Source: Bacteroidaceae bacterium | GTDB lineage: Bacteria > Bacteroidota > Bacteroidia > Bacteroidales > Bacteroidaceae | Length of the DNA: 23,995 nt | Reading direction: 5' to 3' | NCBI GenBank assembly: GCA_017503065.1 | Contig: JAFVTT010000020.1 | Location: 1 to 23,995 of the forward strand | Shown: piece by piece, positions 23,605 through 23,995 of the stretch | How positions within the stretch are numbered: position 1 is the stretch's first letter | Layout: each line of letters starts with the position of its first letter | Notes under the pieces: model-generated | What the model saw: the letters and a program-made list of their open reading frames with translations, nothing else | Database searches by the model: none | What the model was told of the DNA's origin: nothing | Position numbers and translations under genes: made by a program

Positions 23605-23781
23605 ATGAAGCAGAAATATTTATCACCAACCACAAAGGTGCTTGAGATAGACACCTGTTGCATTATTGCTAATTCAGAAAAAAGTGTCGTTATTAACAAC
23701 AATGTAGAAATGGATGCCAGCGAATCACTTTCCCGTGAAGACAACTCGTCTACTGGCAGTATCTGGAACTCCCATTGGTAA
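23605..23781 (+). CDS. Small 58-residue protein downstream of the large GH89
   Basis: An ATG 8 bases after the GH89 stop opens a 58-codon frame ending TAA at 23781, just before a terminator, so it looks like the last gene of the transcript. The product begins MKQKYLSPTTKVLEIDTCCI and ends SREDNSSTGSIWNSHW. It has no signal peptide or membrane segment. The pattern of a Lys-rich start, Y-x-x-P, a V-x-x-I/L-x strand, then a polar Asn/Ser/Asp tail with SRED and a late Trp recalls small uncharacterised Bacteroidales proteins encoded next to exported proteins. That resemblance is from memory, not checked. It is too short for most gene finders and could be missed in annotation. Confidence 0.65.
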   Translation: MKQKYLSPTTKVLEIDTCCIIANSEKSVVINNNVEMDASESLSREDNSSTGSIWNSHW

Positions 23782-23804
23782 AAAGACAACACGCATAATT
23801 ACAA

Positions 23805-23852
23805 CACGCCTTGCATCTGTATTTGCTCACAGTTGCAAGGCGTGACTCTTTT
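23805..23852 (+). terminator. Terminator of the GH89-small gene transcript
   Basis: CACGCCTTGCA (23805-23815) and TGCAAGGCGTG (23834-23844) form a perfect 11-bp stem with an 18-base loop, followed by CTTTT. Confidence 0.85.
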
Positions 23853-23863
23853 ATCCCAAATCG

Positions 23864-23990
23864 GTCATTAGCGTTATGATGATAATCGCTTTGTTTTTGA
23901 ACAGATGTTTTGTCGCTTTGAGGGCGCAATGGGGTTCCATTGTAACCGAGAAGCGACGAAACAGATGACAAAAAGATAGCGTCATTAGCG
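23864..23990. repeat. Palindromic element between 10-bp direct repeats
   Basis: TGTTTTGTCGCTT (23906-23918) pairs with AAGCGACGAAACA (23951-23963), 13 positions with one G-U, enclosing a second perfect hairpin CAATGG-GGTT-CCATTG (23927-23942). GTCATTAGCG occurs directly repeated at 23864-23873 and 23981-23990, flanking the palindrome. The stretch after the terminator to the window end holds no convincing gene. Confidence 0.7.
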
Positions 23991-23995
23991 CGTAA

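Noticed and set aside
23750..23971. Minus-strand 73-codon ORF at the right edge
   Set aside because: It runs through the terminator and palindrome and overlaps the end of the small plus-strand gene; its content is explained by those structures.

Overview
The window looks like chromosomal DNA from a Bacteroidales bacterium, most likely Prevotellaceae (Prevotella/Segatella-like). Evidence: several promoters of the Bacteroidetes type (a TTTG element about 19-20 bases before TAnnTTTG), a BspA-type leucine-rich-repeat surface protein, an S46 dipeptidyl-peptidase, DUF2851 and DUF3332 proteins, an unusually long signal peptidase I, and a secreted glycosidase ending in the GQRLxKPxKGxxIIxxKKVIIK-type tail common in Prevotella exported proteins. 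I see no tRNA, rRNA, CRISPR array, insertion sequence or phage gene. The genus assignment is inference.

Layout. (1) Bases 1-4527, minus strand: dapB, lepB and a patatin-like phospholipase form a tight operon driven by two tandem near-identical promoters. Beyond a repeat-rich spacer lies a separately promoted BspA-like LRR gene (its 3' end is off the window) with a structured leader of about 300 nt. (2) 4790-9119, plus strand: DUF2851 protein, dprA (overlapping by 8 nt), an orphan TrpB2-type tryptophan synthase beta chain and a DUF3332 lipoprotein, closed by a hairpin. (3) 9198-14222, minus strand: a small conserved protein of unknown function, a 2x[4Fe-4S] nitroreductase-like protein, a GH89 alpha-N-acetylglucosaminidase and a LOG-family protein. 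(4) 14504-23781, plus strand: an S46 peptidase, a D-2-hydroxyacid dehydrogenase plus a YjjG-like HAD phosphatase, and a second, much larger multidomain GH89 enzyme followed by a 58-codon small gene.

Functionally the window mixes housekeeping genes (lysine/cell-wall precursor synthesis, protein export, DNA uptake) with envelope and nutrient-acquisition genes: two exported GH89 enzymes that could remove terminal alpha-GlcNAc from host glycans, a periplasmic dipeptidyl-peptidase and a surface LRR protein. The intergenic spaces are unusually structured: three arrays of 9-bp tandem repeats, a 23-bp tandem repeat framed by inverted repeats, a 64/65-bp duplicated module carrying a promoter, a promoter spacer sequence shared by dapB and the S46 gene, and a large palindrome at the right edge. 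No clear new defence or biosynthetic system is visible. The most interesting candidates are the attenuator-like BspA leader, the repeat-borne promoters, the small gene after the second GH89, and the terminal palindromic element.
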